Origin: CAVRQM01 sp963822705
GTDB taxonomy: Bacteria; Pseudomonadota; Alphaproteobacteria; Acetobacterales; Acetobacteraceae
Direction of reading: 5' to 3'
Length of the DNA stretch: 64,000 nt
Assembly (NCBI GenBank): GCA_963822705.1
Contig: CAWGIX010000013.1
Coordinates: 1-64,000 of the forward strand
Shown here: piece by piece, positions 35,869 to 45,340 of the stretch
How the letters are laid out: each line of letters opens with the position of its first letter
Position numbering within the stretch: the first letter of the stretch is position 1
Notes under the pieces: generated by a model
Database searches by the model: none
What the model was told of the DNA's origin: nothing
Seen by the model: only the letters and a program-made list of their open reading frames with translations
Position numbers and translations under genes: made by a program

Positions 35869-37673
35869 CAGGCGGCGGCTTCCAGCTCGTCAATGAACCC
35901 GGAAATGACATCGAGTCCGCGCCGCCAGAATGCCGGATCGGACGCATCGAGGCCGAACGGCGCCAGCAGTTCGCGATGGCGCAAGGTGCCCCCGGCGCGC
36001 AGCATGTTGAGGTACTTTTGCTGGAAACCGGGATGGCCGGCGCGGAATACGCCATACAACGCGTTCACCAGGCAGTCGCCGAACGCATAGGCATACACGT
36101 AGAACGGCGAATGCACGAAATGCGGCACGTAGGACCAGAACACGCGATACTCCGGGTCGAACTCGAACGCCGGTCCAAGACTCTCCGTCTGCACCTGCAT
36201 CCACAGCTCGCCGATCCGCTGGGGCAGCAGCTCGCCGCTGCGCCGCTCGTCATGCAGCAGCGTCTCGAAACGGTAGAACGCGATCTGGCGCACCACCGTG
36301 TTCAGCATGTCCTCGACTTTCGCCGCCAGCATGAACCGCCGGCGCCGCTTGTCCTGCTCCGCGTCCAGCAGCGCGCGGAAGGTCAGCATCTCACCGAACA
36401 CGCTCGCCGTCTCCGCCAGAGTCAGGGGTGTGGACGACATCAAATAGCCCTGCGCGCCGGCCAGCAACTGATGCACGCCGTGGCCCAGCTCGTGCGCGAG
36501 GGTCATTACGTCCCGCGTGCGGCCATGATAGTTCAGCAACAAATAGGGATGTGCGGACGGCACCGTCGGGTGCGCGAATGCGCCGCTGGCTTTTCCCGGC
36601 TGCAGCCGCGCGTCGATCCAAGGCCGATCGAAGAATTTCTGACCCAGATCGGCCAGCTCGGGCGAAAACGCACGGTAGGAGGTCAGCACCCGCTCGCGTG
36701 CCTCGGCAAACGAAATCTCCCGGTCGTCATCGCCCGGCAACGGCGCGTTGCGGTCCCAGTGCTGCAACTTCTCCAACCCCAGCCAGCGCGCCTTCAGGGC
36801 GTAGTAGCGGTGCGACAAGCGCGGATAGTCTGCCGTGACGGCGTCCACCAGCGCATCGACCACCTCGTCCTCGACCATGTTGCTGCGGTTGCGATAGCTG
36901 CCCGGACGCGGATAGCCGCGCCATGTGTCGATGATCTCCTTGTCCTTGGCCAAGATGTTCGTGGTCAGCGCAAATAGCTTTACATGATCGGAAAACACCG
37001 TTCCGATTGCGTGCGCTGCTGCCTCGCGCACTGCGCGGTCGGGATCGGACAGCTTGTTGAGCGCCGCACTGACCGTCAGCTCCTCTGCGGCCAGCGGCAC
37101 GCGCAGGCCGGCCACGGTCTCGTCGAACAGGCGCGACCATGCTGCGCGGCCCGTCACTTCCTTTTCGTGCAGCAGTCGCTCCAGCTCGTCCGAGAGCTGG
37201 TATGGGCGGAACACGCGCAGGTCGCGCAGCCAGGGGCGCCAGCGCGCAAGCGCCGGATCGGCCAGCTTCTGCTCCAGCACCGCGTCGTCGATGCGATTCA
37301 GCTCCAGCGAAAAGAACACCAGGCGGCTGCTGATGGTCGTGACGCGCTCGCTCATGGACTGATAGAAGCGGCCGATCGCCGCATCCGTGCCGTCGCCGCT
37401 GAACAGAAGCTGCGCGTAGGACATCACCCGCCCGAGCGATTCCTCGATGCACTGATACTGCTCCAGCACCGAAGCGAGCTCCGACCCTGACAGGGCGGCA
37501 AGCCGACCGGCATGCGTCGCTGCGAACGCCTGGGCGTCGCGGTCGGCATCGTCCAGGGTACGCGCCAGCGCGGGACTATCCGGTGCGGGGAACAGGTCGG
37601 TCAGGTCCCACTCCGGCAGGTCGCTCCGGGCGATCGGGTCGACGAGAGATGCGGCGGTCTGTCCGTCGGGCAT
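35868..37673 (-). CDS. pepF: M3 family oligoendopeptidase F
   Basis: A 601-residue cytoplasmic zinc metallopeptidase that degrades oligopeptides. The zinc site is MTLAHELGHGVHQLL (HExGH), with the third ligand in TLAETASVFGEMLTF. The substrate-facing YLLLNYHGRTRDV and FVHSPFYVYAYAFGDCLVNAL are typical of PepF. Start ATG 37673 (MPDGQTAAS) is where a normal N-terminus begins, with EWDLTDLF at residue ~22. All in one frame. Co-translated with the ABC1 kinase gene downstream, and divergent from the acyl-CoA synthetase gene. Confidence 0.94.
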   Translation of the reverse strand: MPDGQTAASLVDPIARSDLPEWDLTDLFPAPDSPALARTLDDADRDAQAFAATHAGRLAALSGSELASVLEQYQCIEESLGRVMSYAQLLFSGDGTDAAIGRFYQSMSERVTTISSRLVFFSLELNRIDDAVLEQKLADPALARWRPWLRDLRVFRPYQLSDELERLLHEKEVTGRAAWSRLFDETVAGLRVPLAAEELTVSAALNKLSDPDRAVREAAAHAIGTVFSDHVKLFALTTNILAKDKEIIDTWRGYPRPGSYRNRSNMVEDEVVDALVDAVTADYPRLSHRYYALKARWLGLEKLQHWDRNAPLPGDDDREISFAEARERVLTSYRAFSPELADLGQKFFDRPWIDARLQPGKASGAFAHPTVPSAHPYLLLNYHGRTRDVMTLAHELGHGVHQLLAGAQGYLMSSTPLTLAETASVFGEMLTFRALLDAEQDKRRRRFMLAAKVEDMLNTVVRQIAFYRFETLLHDERRSGELLPQRIGELWMQVQTESLGPAFEFDPEYRVFWSYVPHFVHSPFYVYAYAFGDCLVNALYGVFRAGHPGFQQKYLNMLRAGGTLRHRELLAPFGLDASDPAFWRRGLDVISGFIDELEAAA

Positions 37674-37741
37674 GCCGGTCCTATGCGTGGAATTCTTACG
37701 ATGTAAGCTGCGCCGGAACTTCGTCAAAGGGGCGGGGCGAA

Positions 37742-39475
37742 ATGGCGCAGGGGGAGGGAGAGGAGGACGGCTACCCGGCCGCTTACCCGGACTGGCCCAA
37801 CCTCGCCTGCCTCATGTTCGACCGTGCCCGCCAGTGGCCGGACCGGCCGATGCTGCGGTTCTATCGCGACGGTGACTGGCGCTCCATGACCTGGGGCGCT
37901 TTTGGGCGGCTCGCCGCAGCGGCGGCGCGCTCGTTTCGCGCGGCCGGGATCAACGCCGGCGAGCGGGTGCTGATCGCCAGCGAGAACCGGCCCGAATTCC
38001 CGATCGCCGAGACGGCGCTGCTGGCCATCGGCGCCGTCCCGGTGCCGGCGTACGTGACGAACACGGTGGACGACCACGCCCACGTGCTGCGCGACAGCGG
38101 CGCCCGGGCCGCGGTGGCGTCCACGCGCACCCTGGCCGCAAAGGTGGCCCAGGCCGGCCCCCTCGATCTGCTGGTGCACATGGACCCGAGCGCACCTGCG
38201 GTGCCTCATGCCATGGCGTGGGACGAGGTCGTTGCCGGTGCCGATCAACCCGCCGATGACGTGGCAAGAACGGCGGAAGAAATTCCGCCTTCTGCGCTGG
38301 CCTGCCTGATCTACACGTCCGGAACCGGCGGCGCGCCCAAGGGCGTGATGCTGCCGCATCGTGCCATTTTGGCCAATTGCCGCGGCGCCCTCGAACTGAT
38401 GCGACCGCTACGGATGCGGCGCGAGACCTATCTCTCCTTCCTGCCGCTGTCGCACAGCTACGAGCATACTGCGGGTCAGTTCTTTCTGCTCAGCATCGGC
38501 ACCGAGGTGGCATACGCCCGCGGCGCGGAACATTTGGCGGCCGACATGCTCGCCGTGCGGCCTACCATCATGACGGTCGTGCCGCGCGTGCTTGATGTGA
38601 TTCGGGGCCGCATCCTGGCGCAGGTGGCGCGCGGGCCGGCTTGGCGGCACGCCCTGTTCGACCGCGCGGTGGCACTGGGCATCCGCCGCTCGGAAGGCGC
38701 GCGCCTCGGTTACGCGGAGCGGCTCGTCGATCTGGCACTGGAACAAGCGGTGCGAAAGCGGGTCCGCGCCCGCTTCGGCGGACGATTCCGCGCGGCCATG
38801 TCCGGCGGCGCGCGGCTGGAGCCGGAAGTGGGACGATTTTTTCGGGGCCTCGGCATCGCGTTGATGCAGGGCTACGGGCAGACCGAGGCCGGGCCGGTCA
38901 TTTCCGCCAATGCACCGGACGCGACCCGGATCGACACGGTGGGCAAGCCGCTGCCTGGCGTGGAGCTTCGCATCGCCGACGATGGCGAGATTCTGGTGCG
39001 CGGCGAGCTGGTCATGGACGGGTACTGGAACCGCCCCGAGGACACCGCCGCGGTGCTGCGCGACGGCTGGTTGCACACCGGGGATATCGGCGTGCTGGAG
39101 GCGGACGGCAATCTGCGCATCACCGACCGCAAGCGCGACCTGATCGTGCTCTCGGGCGGCGAGAATGTGGCACCCGCGCGGATCGAGGGCTTGCTGGTCG
39201 CCGAACCGGCAATTGCCCAGGCCGTGGTGTTCGGTGAGGGCCGGCCGGGCCTCGCCGCTCTGGTGGTTCCTGCCGAGGGCGCGGACGACGTCGCGGTAGC
39301 CGCCGCCGTGGTGCAAGTGAACAAACGACTGGCGGTCTCGGAACGGATCCGCCGCCATGCTGTGGTCGGGCCGTTCACGATCGAGAACGGGTTGCTGACC
39401 GCGACGCAAAAAGTGCGTCGACACCTCGCCTTGCGCACCCATGCCCTGATCGCGGAACGGCTTACCGCAGCCTAG
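37742..39475 (+). CDS. Long-chain acyl-CoA synthetase (AMP-forming)
   Basis: A 577-residue adenylate-forming enzyme that activates fatty acids to acyl-CoA via acyl-AMP. The P-loop is IYTSGTGGAPKGVMLPH, LSFLPLSHSYEHTAGQFF is a bacterial FadD-like signature, MQGYGQTEAGPVI is motif A5, WLHTGDIGVLEADGNLRI motif A7, and the catalytic lysine is near the end in LLTATQKVRR. It has no membrane segment. GGAGG-like AGGGGCGGGG lies upstream of ATG 37742. It stands alone, divergent from pepF; fatty-acid chain length cannot be deduced. Confidence 0.92.
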   Translation: MAQGEGEEDGYPAAYPDWPNLACLMFDRARQWPDRPMLRFYRDGDWRSMTWGAFGRLAAAAARSFRAAGINAGERVLIASENRPEFPIAETALLAIGAVPVPAYVTNTVDDHAHVLRDSGARAAVASTRTLAAKVAQAGPLDLLVHMDPSAPAVPHAMAWDEVVAGADQPADDVARTAEEIPPSALACLIYTSGTGGAPKGVMLPHRAILANCRGALELMRPLRMRRETYLSFLPLSHSYEHTAGQFFLLSIGTEVAYARGAEHLAADMLAVRPTIMTVVPRVLDVIRGRILAQVARGPAWRHALFDRAVALGIRRSEGARLGYAERLVDLALEQAVRKRVRARFGGRFRAAMSGGARLEPEVGRFFRGLGIALMQGYGQTEAGPVISANAPDATRIDTVGKPLPGVELRIADDGEILVRGELVMDGYWNRPEDTAAVLRDGWLHTGDIGVLEADGNLRITDRKRDLIVLSGGENVAPARIEGLLVAEPAIAQAVVFGEGRPGLAALVVPAEGADDVAVAAAVVQVNKRLAVSERIRRHAVVGPFTIENGLLTATQKVRRHLALRTHALIAERLTAA

Positions 39476-39560
39476 GGAAGCTGGATGACCGGACCGCATG
39501 GCGTTTTGCAACACGGAGTCGTGCCTTGCATGATGCGTAACCGCGCCATTAGCAGGGGCT

Positions 39561-39929
39561 ATGGCGTCCGCCCGCATCCTGGTCGTCGAGGACGAGTTCC
39601 TGATTCGCCTGACCCTGGTGGAAGCGCTGTCGGATGCGGGGTTTGCGGTGCTCGAGGCCGGCAGCGGCGACGAGGCTGTGACTTTGATTCAGCCGACCGA
39701 CCCGCTGGCACTGCTGATCACTGACATGCAGCTGCCGGGAACGCTCGATGGGTTGGCACTCTTGGAACGGCTGCGCAGCACGCGTCCCGAGTTGCGAGGC
39801 ATTTTCGTGACCGGCGGGCCGGATCCCGTTCCACGCTCGTCGGCAAGCGGGTCGGTGCTGTTCATAGCCAAGCCGTGCCTGCCTTCGGAGGTCTGCGCGG
39901 CCGCGCGACGGCTCGTGACGGCAACCTAG
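39561..39929 (+). CDS. Stand-alone response-regulator receiver domain protein
   Basis: A 122-residue CheY-like receiver with no output domain. The acidic pocket is VVEDEF, the phospho-accepting Asp is in LLITDMQLPGTLDG, the Thr/Ser position is FVTGG and the conserved Lys in FIAKPCLP. It could relay phosphate to a histidine phosphotransferase or bind another protein. No kinase gene is adjacent; the general stress or cell-cycle relays are candidates without support. Convergent with the next gene. Confidence 0.9.
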   Translation: MASARILVVEDEFLIRLTLVEALSDAGFAVLEAGSGDEAVTLIQPTDPLALLITDMQLPGTLDGLALLERLRSTRPELRGIFVTGGPDPVPRSSASGSVLFIAKPCLPSEVCAAARRLVTAT

Positions 39930-39936
39930 CAGAGTG

Positions 39937-39971
39937 CCGGGCTCGCCCGCCGTAAGGCGGAACGAGCCCGG
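39937..39971. terminator. Nested hairpin between convergent genes, likely shared terminator
   Basis: A perfect 9-bp outer stem (39937-39945 CCGGGCTCG with 39963-39971 CGAGCCCGG) encloses an inner 5-bp stem CCGCC/GGCGG with a GTAA loop. It fills the 48-bp gap between the convergent receiver gene and the minus-strand proline-rich protein gene. There is no clear T run on either side, so termination rather than another role is inferred from position and stability. Confidence 0.55.
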
Positions 39972-39977
39972 ATCGGT

Positions 39978-42561
39978 TCAGCAGGCAGGCTGGTTTGGCG
40001 GGCACCTCCTCGGTGGCGCCGCCGGGTGGGGGGGCGGTGCCGGCCGGGGTGGTGGCGGCGCCGCCCGGGGTGGCGGCGGCGGCGGTGCCGGCCGAGGAGC
40101 CGGCGCTGCCGGCCGGGGCGGCGGGGCCGGCGGCGGGGCGAAGTGCGGCGCGGGTTGGACGGCTGGTCGAGGCGGCGGCGCCGGGTGGGGTGCCGGCCGC
40201 GGCGCTGGATGCGGCGCGGGTTCCACGGCTGGCCGAGGCGGCGGTGCGGGGTGCGGCGCCGGCGGCGGGGCCGCGTGCGGGACGGGTTCAACCGCCGGCC
40301 GAGGCGGCGGTGCGGGGTGCGGCGCCGGCGGCGGGGCCGCGTGCGGGACGGGTTCAACCGCCGGCCGAGGCGGCGGCGCCGGATGCGGTGCTGGCGGCGG
40401 GGCTGCGTGGGCTGTCGGCTCCGCGGCGGCCCGCGGCGTCGGCGCAAGGTGGGGTGACGGCGGAGGCGGAACTCGCCGGAGCAACAGCAGGGCGCGGCGG
40501 AGCCGGAGCAGCCGGAGGCCGCACCTCTGGGGCAGGTCTCGGTTGAGCTGCCGGCGGCGCGGCGCCCGGATGCGGAACCGCCGGAGCTGGGGCGGGGCCC
40601 CCGGCCCTGGGCGCGATCGCGGGGCCCGGAGCGCCGGGGCGCGCAGCTGTGTTGGGCTCGGGGGTGCCAGGAGCCTTCAGCGCCGGCAGGCCGTTCGGCT
40701 TCGGTGCAGCTGCACCGGCCGGCGGGCGGGGCCCGTTCGCAGGTTTGGGTGCCTCGGCGGGAGCAGCTTGGGGCGGTCGGGCCGCCGCAGCCGGGGCCGC
40801 CCCAGCCGGCGCTGCCTTGGCAGCGCCATGAGGCACCAGCGCCGGCCGCGCCACGGCCGTGGCCGGCCGTCCGGGTGCGGCCTGCGGCATCGGCCGAACC
40901 GCGGGGCCGGGCGCAGCGGGACGAGCCGGCGGCTGTTTGGCCGCAGCCTGGGCGGCCACGGGATTCACCCGCTGCAAAACCGGGCGGCTGACGCCGATGG
41001 TCTGGGCGGTCGGGCGAACCGGGGGCGCCGCTAACGGCCTGGCTTGCGCGAGTTGCTGCGCAGAGACCCGAACCACATGCGGGGCAATCGGCTCCGATCG
41101 CACCATGGCGGAAGCGGGCGCGAAAGTGGCGCCGCGGCGGTTGGCGAACGCCGCTGCTCCTGCCTTGTTGCCATAGTAGTTGTTGATGACGGTGTTGTGG
41201 ACGGAGTTGTTGTTGTAGATGCGCGTGTAGTTGTTGGTGATGTTGGTCAATGTCGGCCGTGGGACATAGAACCGATTGATGCCGGCCAGGTACGGCCGGC
41301 TCACGTAGTAGGGCGGGAAGTATGGTTCGCGGTAGCCCAGCGGTACCCAGCCGACATTGCCGCCGAAACCGCCCGACAGCGCCAGGCCGGCGGCGAACCC
41401 GACCGCGGCGGCAGCGCCGATTCCCACGAAGCTGACCAGAGCCGGCGAATAGACCGGTCCCGCGTAGTAGCCGGGCTCCGCCACCGCCTCGGTTTCCCCC
41501 GCGGCGATCGGGGTCCAGCCCCAGCGATCGTCCACATCCACCCAGCGACCGTAGTGGAACGGGGCAAACCCCCAGGACGAGTTGTCGATCCAGGTCCAGC
41601 CCCACGGCGCCACATAGCCCCAGTGGCCGTCGCGATAGGGCACCCAGTCGCGCTGCACGGGCGGATACCAGACGTGCCCGTAGTTGCTGGTGTCGGCCCA
41701 ACTGCCCTGCGTCTCCAGGTCCGATGCACCGGTCATCTCTTGCACCACCGGCGGCGGCGTATATGCGGCCGTGGCGGGCGCCTGCACGGCTGCCGTGGCC
41801 GGCGCCTGCACGGTCGCGGTAGCGGTAGCGTTAGCGGACGATGCGGGCTGGGCATTGGCAAGCGGCGGCAACTGCTGCTCCAGCTGCAGTTGCGCCGTCA
41901 GAAATGCGTCGTCCGTCTCGGCGCCTACGCTGCCCTGGAAGTTCTCCGTGCCGGTGATCGTCGCGGTCTGGTGCGCCCCGACGGACAGCGACAGGTTCGG
42001 TCCGGTCACGGTGGCCGAGCCGTCCACGACGGTGACGGTGGTAGGCGTGTCCGTGTCGCCGGCGGCTATTTCGATGCGGCCCACGGCGTTGATGGCGACC
42101 GAGCCGCGCGGGGTGGTTATGGTGTATGTCTCGCCATTGGCGACCATGGGGACGCGAAGATACACTTCGCCCTGCGGCTCGGTGGCAGCGAGCGCCGTGT
42201 TGTCCAACGTGTCCACGTCGAATTCGGATTGTTCGCTCAGCGCGATATGCGTGCTGCCGATCTCGATCGCGGCAGCCGCTTGCGGCTCGGTCCAGAACGC
42301 GTCGCCGGAGGTGACCGGGTAGTTCTGGATTGCTGCATCCCAGTGGTCCTGGCCCGCGGTGTGAAACGAGACCGTGCCGGCGAGGCTGGCCAGCCGCCCA
42401 ACCCGCGCCGGCGGATCTCCCGCGTTGGGGCCCGCGGGGGCAGCATCGGCCGGGGGTGGGGGCGTCTGCGCCCACGCGGCCTGTTGCATGGCCGGACCAA
42501 GCGTCAAACCGCCGATGGCGGCGGCAGTCGTGAGCCGGAAGACGGTATTATGGGTCCGCAC
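39978..42561 (-). CDS. FecR-like / DUF6600 exported protein with long proline-alanine-rich tail, one frameshift
   Basis: An exported protein of ~860 residues. A signal peptide ends AAWAQ near residue 31. Residues ~50-200 resemble FecR-type beta domains (RVGRLASLAGTVSF, FWTEPQAAAAIEIG, GEVYLRV, TITTPRGSVAINAVGRIEI). Residues ~290-430 hold a Trp/Tyr-rich segment (YGHVWYPPVQRDWVPYRDGH, WGYVAPWGWTWID, PFHYGRW) typical of DUF6600. The rest is Pro/Ala-rich. The frame changes near 40440, after which 66-bp repeats give PHAAPPPAPHPAPPPRPAVE units to TGA 39978. GTG 42561 is supported by GAGGA seven bases upstream. A cell-wall or surface role is likely; no molecular function is known. Confidence 0.8.
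40169..40432. repeat. 66-bp tandem repeat (minisatellite) in the proline-rich protein gene
   Basis: Units beginning GAGGCGGCGG (plus-strand sense) start at 40169, 40235, 40301 and 40367, exactly 66 bases apart. The copies at 40235 and 40301 are virtually identical; the outer copies are diverged. In the protein they encode a 22-residue Pro/Ala/His unit ending PAVEPVPH or a variant. Copy number changes by slippage are expected, and such repeats are prone to misassembly. Confidence 0.9.
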
Positions 42562-42805
42562 TGGACATTCCTCATACTTCGGCCGCGTCTTCCGCGGCGA
42601 TCCATTGGCTACGCCGACCCAACGATCGGCGAGTGGAAATGTTGCTCCCGAACGTGGCGGTTCTAAGACGCCGCCGGGTGCCGCGGGTCACGACGCGTTG
42701 AGACTTGTAACTTTCATTAACAGCGTCGCGTTCAACAGCCCCGAGACATGGTGCCGCCGCATTCGGCGCCCATATCCGGCCCCAGCATCATCCATGGAGG
42801 ACGCG

Positions 42806-43039
42806 ATGTCTCAGCATCCGGCCGGCCAGTCATTTCCGGTCTTGCGCAAGCTGTTGCTCCCTGCGGCAGCCCTGGTGGGCCTGATCGCACTGTCGGGCTG
42901 CTATTATGGGCCTTACGGTTACGGATACCCTTACGGATATCCCGGCTATGCGTACGCTGGGCCGGTTGCGGCACCCGCGGTGGTAGGCGGCGTCGTGGTA
43001 GGCGGCGGCTGGGGATGGCACCGGGGCTACTGGCGCTGA
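42806..43039 (+). CDS. Small Tyr/Gly/Pro-rich lipoprotein
   Basis: A 77-residue protein with a lipoprotein signal: LRKLLLPAAALVGLIALSGC. The short mature part is rich in Tyr, Gly and Pro (YYGPYGYGYPYGYPGYAYAG) and ends with a Gly/Val stretch and HRGYWR. ATG 42806 has GGAGG six bases upstream. Such proteins resemble small outer-membrane lipoproteins of alphaproteobacteria with no assigned role. It is divergent from the proline-rich protein gene, and the 244 bp between the two starts carries both promoters, which I cannot place precisely. Confidence 0.85.
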   Translation: MSQHPAGQSFPVLRKLLLPAAALVGLIALSGCYYGPYGYGYPYGYPGYAYAGPVAAPAVVGGVVVGGGWGWHRGYWR

Positions 43040-43053
43040 TCGGCAACCTGCGG

Positions 43054-43091
43054 CTGATCGGCTCGTTGTGCCCTGCAACGGAGCCGATCAG
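43054..43091 (+). promoter_or_regulatory. Long hairpin between the lipoprotein gene and the glycosyltransferase start
   Basis: Arms CTGATCGGCTCGTTG (43054-43068) and CAAC-G-GAGCCGATCAG (43076-43091) pair over 15 bp with one bulged base and a 7-base loop. It lies 15 bp after the lipoprotein stop and immediately before the ribosome-binding site (GGAG) of the glycosyltransferase gene. Only three T's follow, so it may be a weak terminator/attenuator or an RNA-stability element. Confidence 0.6.
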
Positions 43092-43105
43092 TTTCCGGAG
43101 ACAAC

Positions 43106-44158
43106 ATGAGAATTGCTCAAGTAGCGCCGCTGCATGAGGCAGTGCCGCCTAAATTGTACGGAGGCACCGAGCGGGTCGTCTCGTACCTGACCGAAGAGCT
43201 GGTGGCGCTCGGCCACGATGTGACGTTGTTTGCCAGCGGAGACAGCGTCACCTCGGCCAGACTGGTGCCCGGCTGGCCGCAGGCGCTGCGGCTCGACACC
43301 GGCATCCGCGACCGCCACGCCCCGCACGCGGCGTTGCTGGAACTGGTGACGCAACAGGCCGACCAGTTCGACGTTCTGCACTGTCACCTGGACTATCTGA
43401 CATTCTCGCTGCTGGTGCGCGAGCGGACGCCGTTCGTCACAACCCTGCACGGACGGCTCGACCTGCCCGAACTCGGACCCGTGTTCGACTTGTTCCAAGG
43501 CGCGCCGGTGGTGTCGATTTCGGACGCCCAACGCAGGCCGCTGCCGCAGGCCAACTGGGTCCGCACCGTGCACCACGGGATTCCCGAGCGCCTGCTGACG
43601 CCGCTCGACGTGGTTCCGAGCTACCTTGCCTTTCTGGGGCGTATTGCACCGGAAAAATGTCCCGACCGGGCAATTCGCATTGCGCGGGCATCCGGCCTGC
43701 CGTTGCGGATGGCGGCCAAGGTGGACGCGGCGGACGCGAAATATTTCGCCGCGAGCATCCGTCCCATGCTGACCGAGGGCGGCGCGGATCTGATCGGCGA
43801 AATCAACAACTCGCAGAAATCGGAGTTTTTGTCGGGTGCTATTGCCCTGCTGATGCCGATCGACTGGCCGGAACCGTTCGGGCTGGTGATGATCGAGGCA
43901 ATGGCCTGCGGCGTTCCGGTGATCGCCTTCAACCGCGGATCGGTGCCCGAAATCGTGGAAGACGGACTGACCGGATTCATCGTCGAGGACGAACAAGGCG
44001 CTATCGCCGCCATCGACCGGGCTCGCCGCCTCGATCGCACCAAAATCCGCCGTCGTTTCGAGGAGCGGTTCACCGCGCGCCGCATGGCAGAGGACTACCT
44101 CTCCACATATCGTCAGTTGGCGCAGGCTCGGCGGGCCAAACTGCGGCTGGTCACATAG
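43106..44158 (+). CDS. Glycosyltransferase family 4 protein
   Basis: A 350-residue GT-B fold glycosyltransferase of family 4. It begins MRIAQVAPLHEAVPPKLYGG, typical of a GT4 subgroup, with GGTERVVSYLTEELVALGHD for the acceptor domain. The donor domain contains the signature EPFGLVMIEAMACGVPVIAF and GSVPEIVEDGLTGFIVE, where the E-x7-E catalytic pattern sits. The nucleotide sugar and the acceptor are unknown. GGAG precedes ATG 43106. It could belong to capsule, trehalose-like or polysaccharide synthesis. It ends 5 bp from the convergent oxidoreductase gene. Confidence 0.92.
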   Translation: MRIAQVAPLHEAVPPKLYGGTERVVSYLTEELVALGHDVTLFASGDSVTSARLVPGWPQALRLDTGIRDRHAPHAALLELVTQQADQFDVLHCHLDYLTFSLLVRERTPFVTTLHGRLDLPELGPVFDLFQGAPVVSISDAQRRPLPQANWVRTVHHGIPERLLTPLDVVPSYLAFLGRIAPEKCPDRAIRIARASGLPLRMAAKVDAADAKYFAASIRPMLTEGGADLIGEINNSQKSEFLSGAIALLMPIDWPEPFGLVMIEAMACGVPVIAFNRGSVPEIVEDGLTGFIVEDEQGAIAAIDRARRLDRTKIRRRFEERFTARRMAEDYLSTYRQLAQARRAKLRLVT

Positions 44159-44162
44159 GGCA

Positions 44163-45338
44163 TCAGACCACGTTCAGCTCCCGGATCGGCCGGCCGGTGA
44201 TCAGGCGGCCACAACCGAGCGGCGACAGGTCAAGGGTCTCGTAGCGCCCGGCCGCAACCAGCTCCGCCACGCCTCGCCCCACGGCCGGCGCGTGCTGCAT
44301 GCCGTGGCCGGAAAATCCGGCGGCGTGGATCAGGTTGGGGCAGGCGGGATGCGGGCCGACCACGCCGTTGTGGTCAAACAGGTTCAGCTCGTAGTAGCCG
44401 GCCCAGGACGACATCAACCGCAACAATTCAAACGCCGGCACCCGCGCCGCGATCGCCGGCCAGACGGTGTCGGTGAACATCGCCTCGTCCACCTCCAGGG
44501 GCGGCTCGTCCGGATCGTCCTCGCCGGCGCCGGGCGAGCGGCCGGTCAAGAAATGCCGCCCCTCCCGCCGGAACCAGATGCCCGAGGGGTCGATGGTCAG
44601 GGGACAGGAGGGCAAGTCCTCACGGCAGGCGATCACGAACACCATTCGCCTGCGCGCCCGTATGGGCAGCTCGATGCCGGCGAACCCCGCCACTCGCGCG
44701 CACCAGGGACCGGCCGCATTGACGGCGATGTCGCACGGCAGCACCGCATCATCGGCCACCCGCACTGCGCTGATGCGGGCGCCGTCGCGTGCAAAACCGA
44801 CGACGTCCTGCGGCACGAACGAGACCCCGAGCGAGCGCGCCTTTCGGCGAAAGGCGGACAGCAGGGCGGGGCCATCGAACGAGCCCTCGCGCGACAAGCC
44901 CAGTGAGCCGAGCGCCACGCCTTCGGTGGACATCCAAGGGAAGCGCCGGCGGATTTCTTCGGGATCGAGCAGTGCCACGTCGGCGCCCTGCGCCGTCTGG
45001 ACACGATGGTTTTGCCGCAAGGTCTCGATCCCGGCTGCGGAGGCCAGGAACAGATAGCCGGTCAGCCGCAGCCCCAGCTCCGGCCGCTCTGCGTCCACCG
45101 CCAGCAACTCCGGCGCCGACCGCAGGAATTCCAGGCCGAATTGCGACATGGCGATATTGATCGGCGTGGAAAACTGTTCGCGAATCGAGCTTGCCGAAAG
45201 CGAGGAGGACGCGCGCGCATAGCTGGGGTCGCGCTCGACTACGGTGATGGAGCCGGAAAAGTCGGGGCGGCTGGCGAGGTGGTAGGCAATGGAGCTGCCC
45301 ATCACGCCGCCGCCGACGATGACGACCGACGCAGCCAA
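44163..45338 (-). CDS. FAD-dependent amine/amino-acid oxidase (DAO family)
   Basis: A 391-residue DAO-family flavoenzyme. The dinucleotide-binding motif is VVIVGGGVMGSSIAYHLASR, then VVERDPSYARASSSLSASSI, a flavin-contact sequence of sarcosine-oxidase/dimethylglycine-dehydrogenase relatives. The C-terminal YELNLFDHNGVVGPHP and AAGFSGHGMQHAPAVG are typical of FAD-dependent amino acid oxidoreductases. Its substrate could be a secondary or tertiary amine such as a D-amino acid or N-methylated amino acid. It lies 2 bp upstream of nothing on its 3' side and 3 bp after upp, same strand, so an operon with upp is likely. Confidence 0.88.
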   Translation of the reverse strand: MAASVVIVGGGVMGSSIAYHLASRPDFSGSITVVERDPSYARASSSLSASSIREQFSTPINIAMSQFGLEFLRSAPELLAVDAERPELGLRLTGYLFLASAAGIETLRQNHRVQTAQGADVALLDPEEIRRRFPWMSTEGVALGSLGLSREGSFDGPALLSAFRRKARSLGVSFVPQDVVGFARDGARISAVRVADDAVLPCDIAVNAAGPWCARVAGFAGIELPIRARRRMVFVIACREDLPSCPLTIDPSGIWFRREGRHFLTGRSPGAGEDDPDEPPLEVDEAMFTDTVWPAIAARVPAFELLRLMSSWAGYYELNLFDHNGVVGPHPACPNLIHAAGFSGHGMQHAPAVGRGVAELVAAGRYETLDLSPLGCGRLITGRPIRELNVV

Positions 45339-45340
45339 GC

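Noticed and set aside
39934..41034. Long Gly/Ala-rich frames on the plus strand across the proline-rich gene
   Set aside because: They are the antisense image of the Pro/Ala-rich repeats on the minus strand and have no ribosome-binding site or family signature.
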